Virus record (IMG/VR): IMGVR_UViG_3300020152_000027
Coordinates: 1 to 55,773 of that record
Reading direction: 5' to 3' (one strand)
DNA: 55,773 nt
Source of the DNA: a virus
A model generated the notes under the pieces. The model worked only from the letters and a program-made list of their open reading frames with translations, was not told the origin of the DNA and ran no database searches. The number at the start of each line of letters is the position of its first letter. The stretch's first letter is position 1. Shown piece by piece: positions 28,402 through 37,032 of the stretch. Made by a program: the position numbers and the translations under genes.

Positions 28402-28707
28402 ATGGCGGACGTAAAAGAAAACACTGAGATTGTCTTAGGCGAGTTCAAAGCCCGCGATAACAGCGACCGCGAGGGCGTTGAGATTCGCCTTAGCGATGAA
28501 AAGCACAACAGCAACGGCGTGTTTCGCCTGAAGTCGCTACGGGGAGAGTTCGAGCGGGGAACGGTCTATGAGGTCGTGGCGCGCGTGAAAGAGGCTGCGC
28601 CGGAGACGCCTACCATCACGGCTGAACTGCCCGCCGAAGATCGCCAAGCCTTGCCCCGATCTGCGGAGATCGTAGGCCAATCGAGCAACGTGAAAGTAAA
28701 GAAATAA
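28402..28707 (+). CDS. Small beta-type protein of the connector block
   Basis: 101 aa. IEIRLSD and VFRLKSLRGEFERGTVYEVV suggest a small beta domain; the tail is Lys-rich. Its stop abuts the GTG of the tail-completion gene. Not recognised. Confidence 0.5.
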   Translation: MADVKENTEIVLGEFKARDNSDREGVEIRLSDEKHNSNGVFRLKSLRGEFERGTVYEVVARVKEAAPETPTITAELPAEDRQALPRSAEIVGQSSNVKVKK

Positions 28708-29043
28708 GTGGAAGTCGGCCTTAGAGTTAAGAGGATGCAAAACCGACGCCGCGAACTCTCCAGACAGGGGCGGCAGGCGGCGGCGACGTGGAACGCTAAG
28801 AACGCGGAAGAGGTTGCAAAGGACTACCGGGCAAACGTCCATGTGATCACCGGGGCGACGCGAGACAGTATCGCGGTTGAAATCGACAGGGCGACGGGCA
28901 GCGCGGCTGTAGTGGCGGGAGAGGGGGCGATATTTGAAGAGTTCGGCACGGTGAATCGCCCCGCACATCCGGCTTTAATCCCGGCCATTGAGCGGCAGAA
29001 GAAGAAGATGCGCAACCGCCGCGTCAACATCTTTAAGGGTTAA
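28708..29043 (+). CDS. HK97 gp10-like tail completion protein
   Basis: 111 aa from a GTG. NVHVITGATRDSIAVEIDRA and EEFGTVNRPAHPALIPAIER fit the HK97 gp10 family (the GTv..paHPflrPA motif). These proteins sit at the head-proximal end of the tail tube. Confidence 0.8.
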   Translation: MEVGLRVKRMQNRRRELSRQGRQAAATWNAKNAEEVAKDYRANVHVITGATRDSIAVEIDRATGSAAVVAGEGAIFEEFGTVNRPAHPALIPAIERQKKKMRNRRVNIFKG

Positions 29044-29048
29044 TCAAT

Positions 29049-29507
29049 GTGTTCGAGTCAATCTACTGTGACGCCTTTTTGGAGTTCGTGCTCAACGGCG
29101 ACGCGACCCTTATTGCCTCTGACGCCCTCAATGGTGAATACGTCTACAACTCCGTCGCTCCTGCTAATAAGCCTTTCCCACGGATCATCTATAACGTGCA
29201 GGCGGGAGGGGATGTAAATACTTTAAACGCCACCCGGCTTTTCGCCCGCCCGCTCTATCAGGTTCGTTTAGTGGCGAAGGTAAAAAACGGGGCGTTAGAA
29301 GATGCCGCAAGAGTTCGGAAAGCGGCTAACCGCATGGACGAGTTGTTGAGATCGATCAGGCGGCAGAGCTTCACGGTTGAAGGCGTAGAGATGAATTTCA
29401 ACGTGTGGCGGGAAGACGAGATACCCGTGAGGACGGAACCGGGGGAGACGGCGGATGTCAGTTACAGGAATTATGGCGGACTGTACCGCGTCGAAGCGTT
29501 CATGTAA
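29049..29507 (+). CDS. Tail terminator-like protein
   Basis: 152 aa from a GTG. PFPRIIYNVQAGGDVNTLNA and the strands around YQVRLVAKVKNGALEDA, then a helix (AARVRKAANRMDELLRSI), match the DUF3168/gpU-type fold that ends siphovirus tails. Position just before the tube gene agrees. Confidence 0.65.
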   Translation: MFESIYCDAFLEFVLNGDATLIASDALNGEYVYNSVAPANKPFPRIIYNVQAGGDVNTLNATRLFARPLYQVRLVAKVKNGALEDAARVRKAANRMDELLRSIRRQSFTVEGVEMNFNVWREDEIPVRTEPGETADVSYRNYGGLYRVEAFM

Positions 29508-29520
29508 GGAGCTAAGTTAA

Positions 29521-30507
29521 ATGGCGACCAATCCATCAGTCGGAGTAGTCAACCAATACGGCGCAGAGACGACGCGGGGCACGGGTGTAACTGCGGCTAA
29601 GAAGTGGGCGGCTGCTTCGATGACGTTCTCCCCACAGACGCAGAGCGACTTCTTCCGCCGCGCCGGTTCGCTGTTCCCGACATCCGCCGTCGGGCATCGT
29701 TCATGGTCTGCCGGTGCTCTCGACGGTCGCGCAAGCTATAACGAACTCCACACGTTCCTCGCTATGTATCGCGGGCATGAAACGGTGACTAACCCCGAGG
29801 CCGGGGCGTACCTCTGGCCTACGATCTTCGGGGCGTCCGCCAACGACGGGTTTAAAACCATCACCGGACAGCGCGGTAGCTCTCAGGCAGCATGGGAAGT
29901 CAACTACCTTGCACTTGCCTCCCTGTCCATGAGTTTTGGTCTGGACTCCATCACCATCGGAGGGGATGTTGTAGGGCGTTCGATAGATAACTCCGCCACG
30001 CTCGACACGGTGACGACGGAGATCGCCCCCGCTCAAATATCTATTGCCGATCTAAAGTGGTTCATTGACACAACTTCGGGCGGGCTTGGCACGACGCAAT
30101 GGAATACGGTCATGGAGGCCGAGCTTTCATTGCCGACCAATAAGGCGGCGCGCTTCGTGCAAAACGGCACGGCGACCTTTGACGAGTTGGTTGAGACGGC
30201 GATGGAGGATGGTCGCCTGACAATTCGGGCGCAGAACGACACGCAGAGCCGGGCGATCATGGATGCGATGTACGTTGATTCACGACCGATTCGCTACATC
30301 CGGTTCAATGCGGACGGCGAAATTATTGTCGGGTCAACTGTTCAACGACTACGGGGCAATTTCGCCGTTGCACTTGAATCGGTGACTGAGATTGCGGACT
30401 TGCAGGGCACGACCTATGGGCTGGAGTTCAATTTCCGCATCATGTACTCGACGACGTGGGGGCGTGCGGGAGATATGTCGGTCACTAACAATCAGGCCAC
30501 TTTGTAA
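29521..30507 (+). CDS. Major tail tube protein
   Basis: 328 aa. Located between terminator and chaperones, as in all siphoviruses. Beta-rich, with SLSMSFGLDSITIGGDVVG and a C-terminal half that alternates strands (RYIRFNADGEIIVGSTVQRL). It forms the tube around the tape measure. AAGGAGCTAAGTTAA precedes the ATG. The length is above the usual 200-250 aa, suggesting an extra surface domain. Confidence 0.75.
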   Translation: MATNPSVGVVNQYGAETTRGTGVTAAKKWAAASMTFSPQTQSDFFRRAGSLFPTSAVGHRSWSAGALDGRASYNELHTFLAMYRGHETVTNPEAGAYLWPTIFGASANDGFKTITGQRGSSQAAWEVNYLALASLSMSFGLDSITIGGDVVGRSIDNSATLDTVTTEIAPAQISIADLKWFIDTTSGGLGTTQWNTVMEAELSLPTNKAARFVQNGTATFDELVETAMEDGRLTIRAQNDTQSRAIMDAMYVDSRPIRYIRFNADGEIIVGSTVQRLRGNFAVALESVTEIADLQGTTYGLEFNFRIMYSTTWGRAGDMSVTNNQATL

Positions 30508-30516
30508 AAGGAACTT

Positions 30517-30816
30517 ATGAGCGAAGAATTAGATTTTAACGACGTAGAAGAGGCGCGCACCGATCTTGAGTTCAAAGTTGTCGTGACCTTGAACGTAAAG
30601 AACGGTGATGGCCAGTTTCATGCGAAGGAACATGAAATTTACTACCGCCCGATCACTAATGAGATGTTGCAGCTAGAGACCGCCCCCGCACTGGCCGCTG
30701 CGATCACCCGCTGGCCTTTCAAGGAGAAGCCGACAGTAAAGGTTTTGTCGAAACGCCCGCAGCCATTCCTTAACAAAATCCGCGACGCGATCATGTCTGA
30801 CTACTTCCCAAAGTAG
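30517..30816 (+). CDS. Tail assembly chaperone G
   Basis: 99 aa. Acidic start, small beta-type domain, helical end. The last codons contain a slippery heptamer CCCAAAG (30807-30813) one base before the TAG. A fraction of ribosomes should slip back one base and continue into the next frame to make the longer GT form. The same scheme is general in siphoviruses with a long tape measure. Confidence 0.8.
   Translation: MSEELDFNDVEEARTDLEFKVVVTLNVKNGDGQFHAKEHEIYYRPITNEMLQLETAPALAAAITRWPFKEKPTVKVLSKRPQPFLNKIRDAIMSDYFPK
30807..30813 (+). promoter_or_regulatory. -1 frameshift site CCCAAAG
   Basis: In the zero frame it reads C-CCA-AAG, the X-XXY-YYZ form, followed at once by the TAG stop. The -1 frame is open from 30801 to 31100. 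The next base after the heptamer lets GTA be read instead of TAG. Confidence 0.85.
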
Positions 30817-31100
30817 CAGAGGCGGCTTTGCTTCAGCGTTGGTATACCGAAGGCGGTAAGGTTGGACACGCGCCGGTTGACATCCATGTATTTGAGGCGG
30901 CGTTACGATTTAAGGTCAGCCCCGATGAAGTAAGGAAGCATCCGCCGGATGTATTGCAAGTGGCCGACATAATGAATAAGAAACCTGCTGAAGTGGCGAC
31001 GTGGCACAGACGAGATCGGGCACATTTAATTGTCACGCACACAGCGCAAACGGCTGCTGCTCCAGAGCTAGAGAGACGAGCGGCACAGAGAAACAGGTGA
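30813..31100 (+). CDS. T part of the frameshifted chaperone GT
   Basis: 95 residues read only after -1 slippage, giving a fused product of about 194 aa (30517-31100). The T domain is helical (DIHVFEAALRFKVSPDEVRK, DVLQVADIMNKKPAEVATWH). A TTG at 30828 could start it alone but lacks a ribosome site. It ends three bases before the tape-measure start. Confidence 0.8.
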   Translation, partial: VAEAALLQRWYTEGGKVGHAPVDIHVFEAALRFKVSPDEVRKHPPDVLQVADIMNKKPAEVATWHRRDRAHLIVTHTAQTAAAPELERRAAQRNR

Positions 31101-31103
31101 GAC

Positions 31104-33830
31104 GTGGCGCGACGCGTTGTAGAGACATTAGAGACGCAATTCACGTCAGACCTGCGGGGGCTGGACAGGGGCTTCCGCGATGCCGAGCAGAAGACTAATC
31201 AGTTCTACGGAAAGATGCGCGATGCGAGGGGGCGATTTGTTTCAGGTGCAGGGGCAATATCGTCAAACTCACTCCTTCCCGGCCTCGCAAATATCTCAAA
31301 CATAATTCAAGGGCTTCCGCAGATCGGCAACCTTGCCAGTGCCCTTATCTCTCCGCTGAAGGACGCCGCCGAGGAAGGCGTGCGCTTCAACATGCTTGTC
31401 GAGTCCGCACAAGTCGGATTCCGAGGCGTGACGGGGGGTGCAAAGGAATCTGTTAAATACGTCAAAGAGTTAACGGACTTCGCCGCCGCTAATCCCATCT
31501 TCAATACTCAAGGCACGATCCGCGCTGCGCGCATGATGTCCACCTTCGGCTTTGAAACCCGGCAGACCACCGGCTACCTCAAGGAGTGGGGCAGTGCGTT
31601 AGCCGCAGGCGGGCAGATGAACGATGAAGCCCTGCAAGGCGTCGTTAGAGCCTTCGGGCAGATGCGTAGTTTGGGGCGCGTTAATGCCGAAGAAATGAAT
31701 CAACTCGCAGAACGCGGGATACCTTCCTGGGAACTCTTGGCGAAGGCAATCGGCAAAACGGTTGCCGAAACTCGCAAGCTAGGCGAGCGCGGGCAGTTGA
31801 AGGGCGGCGCAGCGGTTGACGCCATCACGGCGATGCTCAAGGTTGATCCACGCTTCGCGGGGCAGGCCGACGCTTTTGCGGGAACGCTGGAGGGGCGTTT
31901 AGCGCAGTTACAAGACTTGCAGGAAGTGGCGCAGGGCAGAGCTACGGAAGGGCTAACCGGAAGCCTTAACCGCACGCTCGAAGCGGGCATGAAGGGGAGC
32001 GTACCCGACATTGTTAATTGGATGGCTGGCAATATCAACTCAGCCATTACTCCCGTTGCCGGAATTATCGAAGCGAGCGCGAAAGGATTATTAGGGGGCG
32101 GACTGACGAGCGGGCTGTCTCAGGGTATAGCGGCGGGGCGAGGGATGGTCGAGACGGCCATCACAGACTTAGCCAATGATAGCGTGATCGGCCTGTTTGG
32201 CAATCTTATTAAGTCTCACTCCCCCTCTCAGGTATTTCACAACTACGGACTCGACATAACGCAAGGTCTTTCTAATGGTTTTCAGGATGGAGCACGCCGC
32301 GCTACGCCATCAATGGTCGCAGATGCCGAAAGAATCATCGAAGCCTTAAGGCGTGCGATCATCGGGCAAGAGTCGGGCGGCGATAGCAGTGCGGTCAATC
32401 CTTTCAGCGGAGCAACCGGCATGGGTCAGGTGATGCCCGCTAACATCCCGGCATGGACGCGAGAAGCACTAGGCACGTCTATGAGCGTTGAAGCGTTCCG
32501 TAAAGACCCGGCAGCGCAAAATCAGACCATCACTTTCAAACTTCGGCAATACTTTAACGAAGAACTAGAGAAAGCAGGCGGAGATGCGGAATTAGCCATG
32601 CGCCGTGTTGCCTCCAGATGGTATTCGGGTCAAGGGGCTTGGCATACATCCACCCGCCCACAGAAAAATAACCACCCGTCCATTTCTGCTTACAGCACAA
32701 GCGTTGTTAATCGTGCGCGAAGTTTCATGTCGGACGACGGTGCATCGGCAGGTTTTGGCCTCGGTGCTAGTGCGGGCGACGCGCGGGGTCGAGTAGGTAT
32801 CGGGCTGGACGCGGGCGCGGCCTTCGGTGCTGGCGTTAGCGTGAACGCAGGGCGCGGCATACCCGTACAGGTCACGAATTGGGAACAGGCAAACGGGCTG
32901 CGCAACCGGGACAGGCGAGAGCACGGAAGTTTTGAGCCGTGGGTTGAAGTGCCGAAAAAAGAATCATGGTATGGGGAAATGTTTCTCGGCTACGACACGG
33001 ATTGGAGCGGGGGAGCGCAACAGGGGGCATTGTCTCGCGAGCAGATAGTTGCGGGACTTAGAGAAGCGTCCGCAAATCGCCTTGTCGAAACCACAGGACG
33101 CATCAATACGCATCTCTCCCGGCAGGTCACAACGCTTGCACAGACCGCCGATGGTTTTAAGAGTGCGGAAGCGGCAGCAGGGTCTTTCTATGATTCCGTT
33201 GTTGGTAAAGATGAAACCACGCGTTTTTTAGGCGCGAGAGTACAGGACATGGCTACGGGCTTTGAAAACGCTTTTGCGACTACGTTTTCAAATTGGGAGG
33301 GAGGCTTCAAGGGCGTCGCCTCTCGTATGGTTGTAACTTGGGCACAATCAGTCGCAGACATGGTGCTGCAAGCGCAAGCGGCGCGACTGACAACCGCCCT
33401 TTTTGGTGGATTCGATGAAGGGGGCAAGTCAACCGGCGGCGGCTTGCTTGGAGGCTTCCTTAAGATACTAGGAATAGGTGCAGGGGCGGCATCGGGTGGC
33501 GGTAGCAGTAGCTTCGGCGGTTACTCTTCCGGCTTCTACGCCGACGGAGGAAGTTACCCCGCTAATCGCCCGCGCATAGTTGGCGAAAAAGGCATTGAGT
33601 TGGACATTCCCCATTACCCCGGAGCGGTCGTTTCTAATCGTGATATTAGAGCCGCGTTAAGTGGCGGCGGGCAAAGCAACGCCCGACCGGAAAAGAGCGT
33701 TGTGATCCACTACGCGCCCGTCTTTCACGCGAACCCGCAAACCGGGAAGTATGATCGACAGTCGGCCACACAGTCGGCGCGCATGATGCTGGGCATGATA
33801 CAAAAAGAGATGGATAGGGGCGGTGCATAA
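31104..33830 (+). CDS. Tape measure protein with lysozyme-like domain
   Basis: 908 aa from a GTG. The N-terminal third has the tape-measure motif region (MNDEALQGVVRAFGQMRSLG, NQLAERGIPSWELLAKAIGK). A transglycosylase/lysozyme-like domain lies at about residues 415-540: IIGQESGGDSS (catalytic Glu about 423), NPFSGATGMGQVMP and AMRRVASRWYSGQGAW. The C-terminal part has helices and a Gly-rich stretch. It sets tail length and locally opens the cell wall during DNA entry. The C-terminal start of the next gene overlaps (TAATG). Confidence 0.9.
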   Translation: MARRVVETLETQFTSDLRGLDRGFRDAEQKTNQFYGKMRDARGRFVSGAGAISSNSLLPGLANISNIIQGLPQIGNLASALISPLKDAAEEGVRFNMLVESAQVGFRGVTGGAKESVKYVKELTDFAAANPIFNTQGTIRAARMMSTFGFETRQTTGYLKEWGSALAAGGQMNDEALQGVVRAFGQMRSLGRVNAEEMNQLAERGIPSWELLAKAIGKTVAETRKLGERGQLKGGAAVDAITAMLKVDPRFAGQADAFAGTLEGRLAQLQDLQEVAQGRATEGLTGSLNRTLEAGMKGSVPDIVNWMAGNINSAITPVAGIIEASAKGLLGGGLTSGLSQGIAAGRGMVETAITDLANDSVIGLFGNLIKSHSPSQVFHNYGLDITQGLSNGFQDGARRATPSMVADAERIIEALRRAIIGQESGGDSSAVNPFSGATGMGQVMPANIPAWTREALGTSMSVEAFRKDPAAQNQTITFKLRQYFNEELEKAGGDAELAMRRVASRWYSGQGAWHTSTRPQKNNHPSISAYSTSVVNRARSFMSDDGASAGFGLGASAGDARGRVGIGLDAGAAFGAGVSVNAGRGIPVQVTNWEQANGLRNRDRREHGSFEPWVEVPKKESWYGEMFLGYDTDWSGGAQQGALSREQIVAGLREASANRLVETTGRINTHLSRQVTTLAQTADGFKSAEAAAGSFYDSVVGKDETTRFLGARVQDMATGFENAFATTFSNWEGGFKGVASRMVVTWAQSVADMVLQAQAARLTTALFGGFDEGGKSTGGGLLGGFLKILGIGAGAASGGGSSSFGGYSSGFYADGGSYPANRPRIVGEKGIELDIPHYPGAVVSNRDIRAALSGGGQSNARPEKSVVIHYAPVFHANPQTGKYDRQSATQSARMMLGMIQKEMDRGGA

Positions 33831-34486
33831 TGGGCATTACATTCCACGAAATAGTGCTGCCACAAGAATACTCGCCGTCACCCTCCGGCGGGCCGGAGTT
33901 CTCCCATTCAGTGTTTCCTATTCCAAGATCGGGTGTCGAGGACATCAACGCCAACCGCGCCTCGGCACTTCATCGCTACACGATCCCCTTCACGATGATG
34001 ACCCCGGACAAGCAGGCGTGGCTCTACTCCTTTTTCTTGGCTGTAGGCGGGATCGGCGGCGCGTTTCGGATGCTCGCACCCGAACCTTTCAACCGATCTT
34101 TCAACAACGAACTGCTGGCAACGACGGACGGGACGGAGACTGATTTCAACTTGATCAAGACGCACTCCGTAACGGCAGCTACTTTCTATGGCGGCGCGAC
34201 GACGAGCTATGTGCAGCGCATCGTTAAGCCGGTATACAACGAAGTGGAGCTATATCTCGACGGGGCAGCGGTAGACCTTTCAGCGGACGGGGCGATGGAT
34301 TGGACAACAGGTAGATTTGCCTTTAACGATCCTCCCGACGAAGGGCTGGAATTGAGAGCGACCGGACGCTATCACTTGCCGGTCAGGTTTACGGATGACT
34401 GGTTCAGCGCAAGCTATGACGTGACGAGCGAAAGCCCGAACATCGGACTACAGGAGGTTTTACCGAAGACAATCGGCATAGACTAA
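33830..34486 (+). CDS. Distal tail protein, DUF2460-like
   Basis: 218 aa. ISFHEIVLPQEYSPSPSGGP-type start (here GITFHEIVLPQEYS), FEDINANRAS-like RSGVEDINANRAS and the strands after QAWLYSFFLAVGGIGGAF match the DUF2460 family found in gene-transfer-agent-like tails. It begins the tail-tip module with the next two genes. Confidence 0.75.
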   Translation: MGITFHEIVLPQEYSPSPSGGPEFSHSVFPIPRSGVEDINANRASALHRYTIPFTMMTPDKQAWLYSFFLAVGGIGGAFRMLAPEPFNRSFNNELLATTDGTETDFNLIKTHSVTAATFYGGATTSYVQRIVKPVYNEVELYLDGAAVDLSADGAMDWTTGRFAFNDPPDEGLELRATGRYHLPVRFTDDWFSASYDVTSESPNIGLQEVLPKTIGID

Positions 34487-34491
34487 TCGTG

Positions 34492-35298
34492 ATGGATCAC
34501 CTGATTACATTATGGAAGATCACCGCCCGCTCAGGGTTAGTCGTGCGCGTCTGTAATTATGAAAGTGACCTGACCTTTGAAGGCGAAGTTTATACGGCTG
34601 TCTCGCTTGACCCGACCGAGGTACAGCAGGCGTCCGGCCTCTCACCCGACAATGCGGAGATCACGATCCCACTGGCCGCGCCTTTCACGTCAACAAATCT
34701 CTTGGGCGGCTTCTGGCGCGGGGCGAAGGTAGTCATGCAGGTCGTGGACTTTACCGCGCTGGACGATCCGGCGGTAAGTAAACACGTCGGCTATCTGGGA
34801 GAGATCGGCGTGAACGATTTCGCGGCGACGCCGGAATATCGCAGCCAATCTCAACTTCTAAATCAGGTAATCGGGGATCAATATTCCGAGACGTGCAGGG
34901 TGAAGCGGTTTGGCGATTCGTTGTGTAAAGCCCCGCTCGAACCTTACACACACGCCGCAACGGTCACGGCGGTAACGGACGAGCAGCGGTTTACTGTTTC
35001 AGGTACGTACACGAACAACATTCTGCATAAGGGATGGATCGTGTTCGACTCCGGCGAGAATGAGGGGCTGGAAGAAGAGATTTGGGCTAACGACGATGGC
35101 GATCTGACTCTCTTTAAACCGATGATCGGTGCGGTGGAGGTCGGTGACGCAGTAACGATAGTAGAAGGGTGCGACCGCAGTAAGGAGCGGTGCATGCAGA
35201 TCGTCAATCTCGCCAATCCATCGGGAACGAACATCGAAAACATGAGAGCGGAGCCTTACTTGCCGGGGCGCACTAAAGTATTCACATTCCCAAGCTGA
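34492..35298 (+). CDS. Tail-tip protein, DUF2163/BR0599-like
   Basis: 268 aa from the ATG at 34492. LWKITARSGLVVRVCNYESD, LTFEGEVYTAVSLDPTEVQQ, and the Cys-containing end (EGCDRSKERCMQIVNLANPS, YLPGR) are typical of the DUF2163/BR0599 tail proteins. The order DUF2460, DUF2163, NlpC/P60 is the same as in gene transfer agents of alphaproteobacteria. The product overlaps the next ATG by one base. Confidence 0.8.
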   Translation: MDHLITLWKITARSGLVVRVCNYESDLTFEGEVYTAVSLDPTEVQQASGLSPDNAEITIPLAAPFTSTNLLGGFWRGAKVVMQVVDFTALDDPAVSKHVGYLGEIGVNDFAATPEYRSQSQLLNQVIGDQYSETCRVKRFGDSLCKAPLEPYTHAATVTAVTDEQRFTVSGTYTNNILHKGWIVFDSGENEGLEEEIWANDDGDLTLFKPMIGAVEVGDAVTIVEGCDRSKERCMQIVNLANPSGTNIENMRAEPYLPGRTKVFTFPS

Positions 35299-35744
35299 TG
35301 ATTACACGACAACAAATCATTGACACGGCGCGCTCTTATATCGGCGTGCCATACGCGCAGCAGGGCAGATCGAGAGAGATCGGGCTTGATTGCGTCGGCC
35401 TCCTAATCAAGATCGCGCACGACACCGGATACTCCGACTTTGATTTTCTCGCTTACGGCAGCAACCCCGACGGGGAGACGATGGAGAGGCTGTTAGGGGA
35501 GCAGCTTGATCGGCTGGAATTTATTGATCAGGCTCAAGAGGGTGACGTTATCTCGATGGACTTCGGAGGCGGCGAGCAGCACGTCGGGGTGTTGAGCAAG
35601 ATGAGTCCGAAGGGAATTAAGTACAGTTACATGATCCACGCCTTACGCGATCACGGAGTCGTAGAGGGGCGTCCGTTTGGAAAGTATTTGCGTAGCATTA
35701 GAGGCGCGTATCGGTTGAAAGGCATCGTTGATGTGCAAGGTTAG
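35298..35744 (+). CDS. NlpC/P60-type peptidase of the tail tip
   Basis: 148 aa. Catalytic Cys32 in GLDCVGLL, His95 in QHVGVL and a third polar residue near His114 (MIHA) form the NlpC/P60 set. It would cut peptidoglycan cross-links during infection. It is smaller than host cell-wall peptidases, as usual for phage tail versions. Confidence 0.9.
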   Translation: MITRQQIIDTARSYIGVPYAQQGRSREIGLDCVGLLIKIAHDTGYSDFDFLAYGSNPDGETMERLLGEQLDRLEFIDQAQEGDVISMDFGGGEQHVGVLSKMSPKGIKYSYMIHALRDHGVVEGRPFGKYLRSIRGAYRLKGIVDVQG

Positions 35745-35940
35745 ATGTACAGAACATAATGCGGTGGTGGCCGAGAAGGTTGAACCATGCCCGGAGTATC
35801 CGCATGGAGCTATTCGCCTGCTTGATAAGCACCACGGCAAAAGATGTGAAACGGTGATCCCGCTTTCGGGTGCTGCCCAGTCGTTAGTAAAAAAGGTGCT
35901 CAAGGTTGAACATGGCGCACAGCCTCAGGCGACGATTTAA
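35731..35940 (+). CDS. Small Cys-containing hypothetical protein
   Basis: 69 aa from the ATG at 35731. MCKVRCTEH, CPEYPHG, HHGKRCE give a metal-site-like set in the first half; the second half is a helix. It overlaps the peptidase by 14 bases. Function unknown. Confidence 0.5.
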   Translation: MCKVRCTEHNAVVAEKVEPCPEYPHGAIRLLDKHHGKRCETVIPLSGAAQSLVKKVLKVEHGAQPQATI

Positions 35941-36115
35941 TGCAACTTCCGCCCCACCTAATTTCCGCCCGATGCCGCTACTTAGTCCCGCCTCAACGCT
36001 GCCTTGAATGAGGGGCGTGAGTTCTAGGACTTGCGCCCGCCTCATAGCGGGAAACTGGAGAGGATCGAAAGCGCAATAATTTGTGGACATAGCCGATCTT
36101 TTGCGCTTCATGTTG

Positions 36116-36124
36116 TGGTAAAAT
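36116..36124 (+). promoter_or_regulatory. Extended -10 promoter of leader B
   Basis: TG-G-TAAAAT (-10 at 36119-36124). GCGCAA and TTGCGC (36071-36076, 36101-36106) form an inverted pair upstream. The 36 kb gap (35941-36258) has no gene I can support on either strand. Confidence 0.55.
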
Positions 36125-36130
36125 AGCAGT

Positions 36131-36252
36131 GTTATTTGTTCGGTGGTTGGGGTGTATAGGGCATCGCAACTGCCCTTAAAACTCAATCACCGAAAAGCCA
36201 ACCCGCTCCGCTCTTGCCCTATACTTGAACGGCCAGCGGGTTTCGCTTTTTC
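36131..36252 (+). ncRNA. Structured leader B with possible kissing loops
   Basis: TCGGTGGTTG (36140) pairs with CAATCACCGA (36184) in a 10-bp stem. Inside its loop, AGGGCA / TGCCCT form a hairpin. The terminator AACCCGCT / AGCGGGTT (36200-36242) has a T-rich tail. GTATAGGGCA (36154-36163) in the first loop is fully complementary to TGCCCTATAC (36215-36224) in the terminator loop. Two exclusive pairings of this kind are typical of RNA switches. Confidence 0.6.
36200..36252 (+). terminator. Terminator of leader B
   Basis: Eight-base-pair stem AACCCGCT / AGCGGGTT, loop of 27 bases, then TTTCGCTTTTTCG. It lies only a few bases before the start codon of the next gene. Confidence 0.75.
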
Positions 36253-36270
36253 GCTTAGATGGATGATGCT

Positions 36271-36498
36271 ATGAAACTAAAGATAATCAGTGACGGCACG
36301 CCTTATGGTACTGAGGTTCAAGATGAGAGTGGGAACGTTATCGAAAACGTGACCGAGATTGTCTGGCGCATTGGTACACAGGGTCAGGCATCGGCAACCA
36401 TGACGATTGAGCATATTGCTATAGAAGCAAGCGTAAGTGATTTTGAGGTAGTTGAGCAGAAGACTACATACAAAGAGGTATCAACCCGATTCAAGTGA
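36271..36498 (+). CDS. Small hypothetical protein behind leader B
   Basis: 75 aa from the ATG at 36271 (an ATG at 36259 is also possible). One small beta domain (KLKIISDGTPYGTEVQDESG, EIVWRIGTQGQASATMTIEH). Its expression would require read-through of the terminator at 36200. Not recognised. Confidence 0.55.
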   Translation: MKLKIISDGTPYGTEVQDESGNVIENVTEIVWRIGTQGQASATMTIEHIAIEASVSDFEVVEQKTTYKEVSTRFK

Positions 36499-36585
36499 AA
36501 ATAATTTCGCACGCGCGTTGATTTTATATCTAGCAATCGCGGAGACGCCCCGGCATCTCAAGGGGAAAGGTAGGAAGGACGCGAA

Positions 36586-37023
36586 ATGGACAAAGCCAGC
36601 GCAACTAAAAGCGTCTTCGGATTTACCCGGGGCGATAGCAACGCAGAAATGCCGCCTCTGTCGCCTGCCCAGTACCGGAACTTAACCAGCATACTTAGCC
36701 TGTTAGATGAGGCCGATCCCCTCTATGATCACAAGGATACGAAACAATATGCGGCCAAGTTTGCCCAAGCCAGAGAATTAAATGAGCAGAGCGGCGATCT
36801 ATTTCCGCACCGCGATCTGCGCTTGAATCTGCTGAATGCGACCGTCCACGCCTATAGAGAGGTTGGAGTCTTATTGTTATCGGCAGACCTCAAGCAATAC
36901 GACGAATCCCCTGATCCGACGATGTTGGCCGGACGCATGAGAAAACTATTCCTCAGGAAAATTATTGAAGGCAAATTGGAGGCTGCGGAGCGAGATGCGC
37001 TGGATTTCTTGCTAGGCCAATGA
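36586..37023 (+). CDS. Helical hypothetical protein
   Basis: 145 aa, GGAAAGGTAGGAAGG upstream. Helices with a Leu-rich core (YRNLTSILSLLDEADPLYDH, VHAYREVGVLLLSADLKQYD). It lies between leader B and the leftward cargo genes, so it may be part of the same insertion. Not recognised. Confidence 0.55.
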   Translation: MDKASATKSVFGFTRGDSNAEMPPLSPAQYRNLTSILSLLDEADPLYDHKDTKQYAAKFAQARELNEQSGDLFPHRDLRLNLLNATVHAYREVGVLLLSADLKQYDESPDPTMLAGRMRKLFLRKIIEGKLEAAERDALDFLLGQ

Positions 37024-37032
37024 GGCTGCCTT

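Noticed and set aside
34492-35744. A true gene transfer agent
   Set aside because: The tail-tip order is GTA-like, but replication, partition, regulator and lysis genes are present, so this is a self-replicating phage.
35884-36186. 100-codon leftward frame over leader B
   Set aside because: It spans a promoter and hairpin region, has no ribosome site and overlaps the end of a rightward gene.
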